Position numbers and translations under genes: made by a program
Assembly: GCA_018659505.1 (NCBI GenBank)
Contig: JABJMI010000228.1
Location: 1-7,412, forward strand
Length of the DNA: 7,412 nucleotides
Direction of reading: 5' to 3'
DNA from: Planctomicrobium sp.
GTDB lineage: Bacteria > Planctomycetota > Planctomycetia > Planctomycetales > Planctomycetaceae
Notes under the pieces: generated by a model
What the model saw: only the letters and a program-made list of their open reading frames with translations
Told to the model about the DNA's origin: nothing
Database searches by the model: none
Part shown: positions 6,855-7,412 of the stretch, in pieces
How the letters are laid out: each line of letters begins with the position of its first letter
Numbering within the stretch: the stretch's first letter is position 1

Positions 6855-7412
6855 TCATTGAGTGAAGCTGATCACTCCTGAACCTTCAATGGCTGCCTGC
6901 TTGAGACATTTCATCAGCGTGCTTCTTGCCTCTTGGATATCTTCGCAATCCGGGTAGGATAAATCCATTTTTGAAAACTTCAATGCCTCTGCCAGAACTT
7001 CTTCGCTTGTTAGATATCCGACCCCCGAATCACTCGCATCGACTTTTAAGTCAACAGGAAATCGTTCTTCGAGCAACTGTGTTTCCATTTCCAGTGAGCT
7101 TAGATCACCAAGATGGTCATCATCGGGAAGCTTCATACCCAAAACGTAACACAGGATTTCAAACGCTCGAATATTTTCAGCTTCATCTTGTATGACACTA
7201 CCGCTCACGAGCGCCGACATAATTTCAGGTGAAACACCAAACTTAAGTGATCCACCGGAATCTGTGGCGCCTTCGGCACGTGTCCAGGTCACATTCGGAG
7301 ACGTATCAACGCTTGGATCGTCCGTTTCGAATCTGGTCAAGACTCGCTCTAAACCAGATCTGGGGATCACTTCATTCATAGCACGAATTGCGACATCATG
7401 ATTCTCGTTCCA
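6855..7412 (-). CDS. Hypothetical acidic soluble protein, 5' end outside the window
   Basis: I do not recognise this protein with any certainty. The first ATG in the window is at 7379, giving 174 residues. The reading frame stays open for 11 more codons to the edge (beginning WNENHDVAIRA), and there is no Shine-Dalgarno sequence before the ATG, so the gene probably starts beyond position 7412. The product is rich in Asp and Glu (for example LPDDDHLGDLSSLEMETQLL), with no membrane segment, signal peptide or obvious catalytic motif. A helical stretch, ENIRAFEILCYVLGMKL, lies mid-protein. The pattern loosely recalls small DUF7691-like proteins, but that is a guess. The gene ends at TGA 6855-6857, 139 bases before the FHA-MBL start and on the same strand, so co-transcription is possible but not evident. 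Confidence 0.7.
   Translation of the reverse strand, partial: WNENHDVAIRAMNEVIPRSGLERVLTRFETDDPSVDTSPNVTWTRAEGATDSGGSLKFGVSPEIMSALVSGSVIQDEAENIRAFEILCYVLGMKLPDDDHLGDLSSLEMETQLLEERFPVDLKVDASDSGVGYLTSEEVLAEALKFSKMDLSYPDCEDIQEARSTLMKCLKQAAIEGSGVISFTQ

Noticed and set aside
1..7412. CRISPR array, tRNA, rRNA, insertion sequence or phage remnant
   Set aside because: I saw no regularly spaced direct repeats, tRNA-like cloverleaf, transposase pattern or terminal inverted repeats with target duplication.

Overview
The window comes from a bacterial chromosome of middling GC content. Its core is the 5' part of an operon for the Na+-translocating NADH:quinone oxidoreductase (Na+-NQR), read on the minus strand in the order nqrA, nqrB, nqrC, nqrD. 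A likely nqrE start sits at the left edge. The NQR proteins, a DUF3592 membrane protein and an FHA domain fused to a metallo-beta-lactamase-fold hydrolase together suggest a Planctomycetota-type or other PVC-group bacterium. That assignment is inferred from gene content and protein style; no marker gene in the window proves it.

Layout: nqrD (45-683), nqrC (730-1596, GTG start), nqrB (1586-2836) and nqrA (2895-4259) form one tight minus-strand unit. nqrB and nqrC overlap by 11 bases, and the other gaps are 46 and 58 bases. Next is a 399-base divergent intergenic region (4260-4658). It holds several small palindromes, an unusual hairpin between the nqrA Shine-Dalgarno sequence and its start codon, and a possible rightward promoter. 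A DUF3592 membrane protein (4659-5210) reads rightward. A 122-base convergent gap with a 9-base-arm inverted repeat separates it from the FHA-MBL fusion gene (5333-6715, minus). A 139-base gap follows, then an unrecognised minus-strand gene (6855-7412) that is still open at the right edge.

Function: NqrA (cytoplasmic quinone-site subunit), NqrB (membrane, covalent FMN, riboflavin and Na+ path), NqrC (periplasmic-side covalent FMN) and NqrD (half of the intramembrane Fe-S site) are all intact, with their diagnostic residues visible. NqrF (NADH/FAD/2Fe-2S) and most or all of NqrE would lie beyond the left edge. The flavin transferase ApbE, needed for the covalent FMNs, is not in the window. The three genes to the right have no evident link to respiration.

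I found no mobile element, CRISPR array, RNA gene or clearly new multi-gene system. The items most worth a second look are the hairpin inside the nqrA ribosome-binding region, the FHA-MBL fusion, and the unidentified gene at the right edge.
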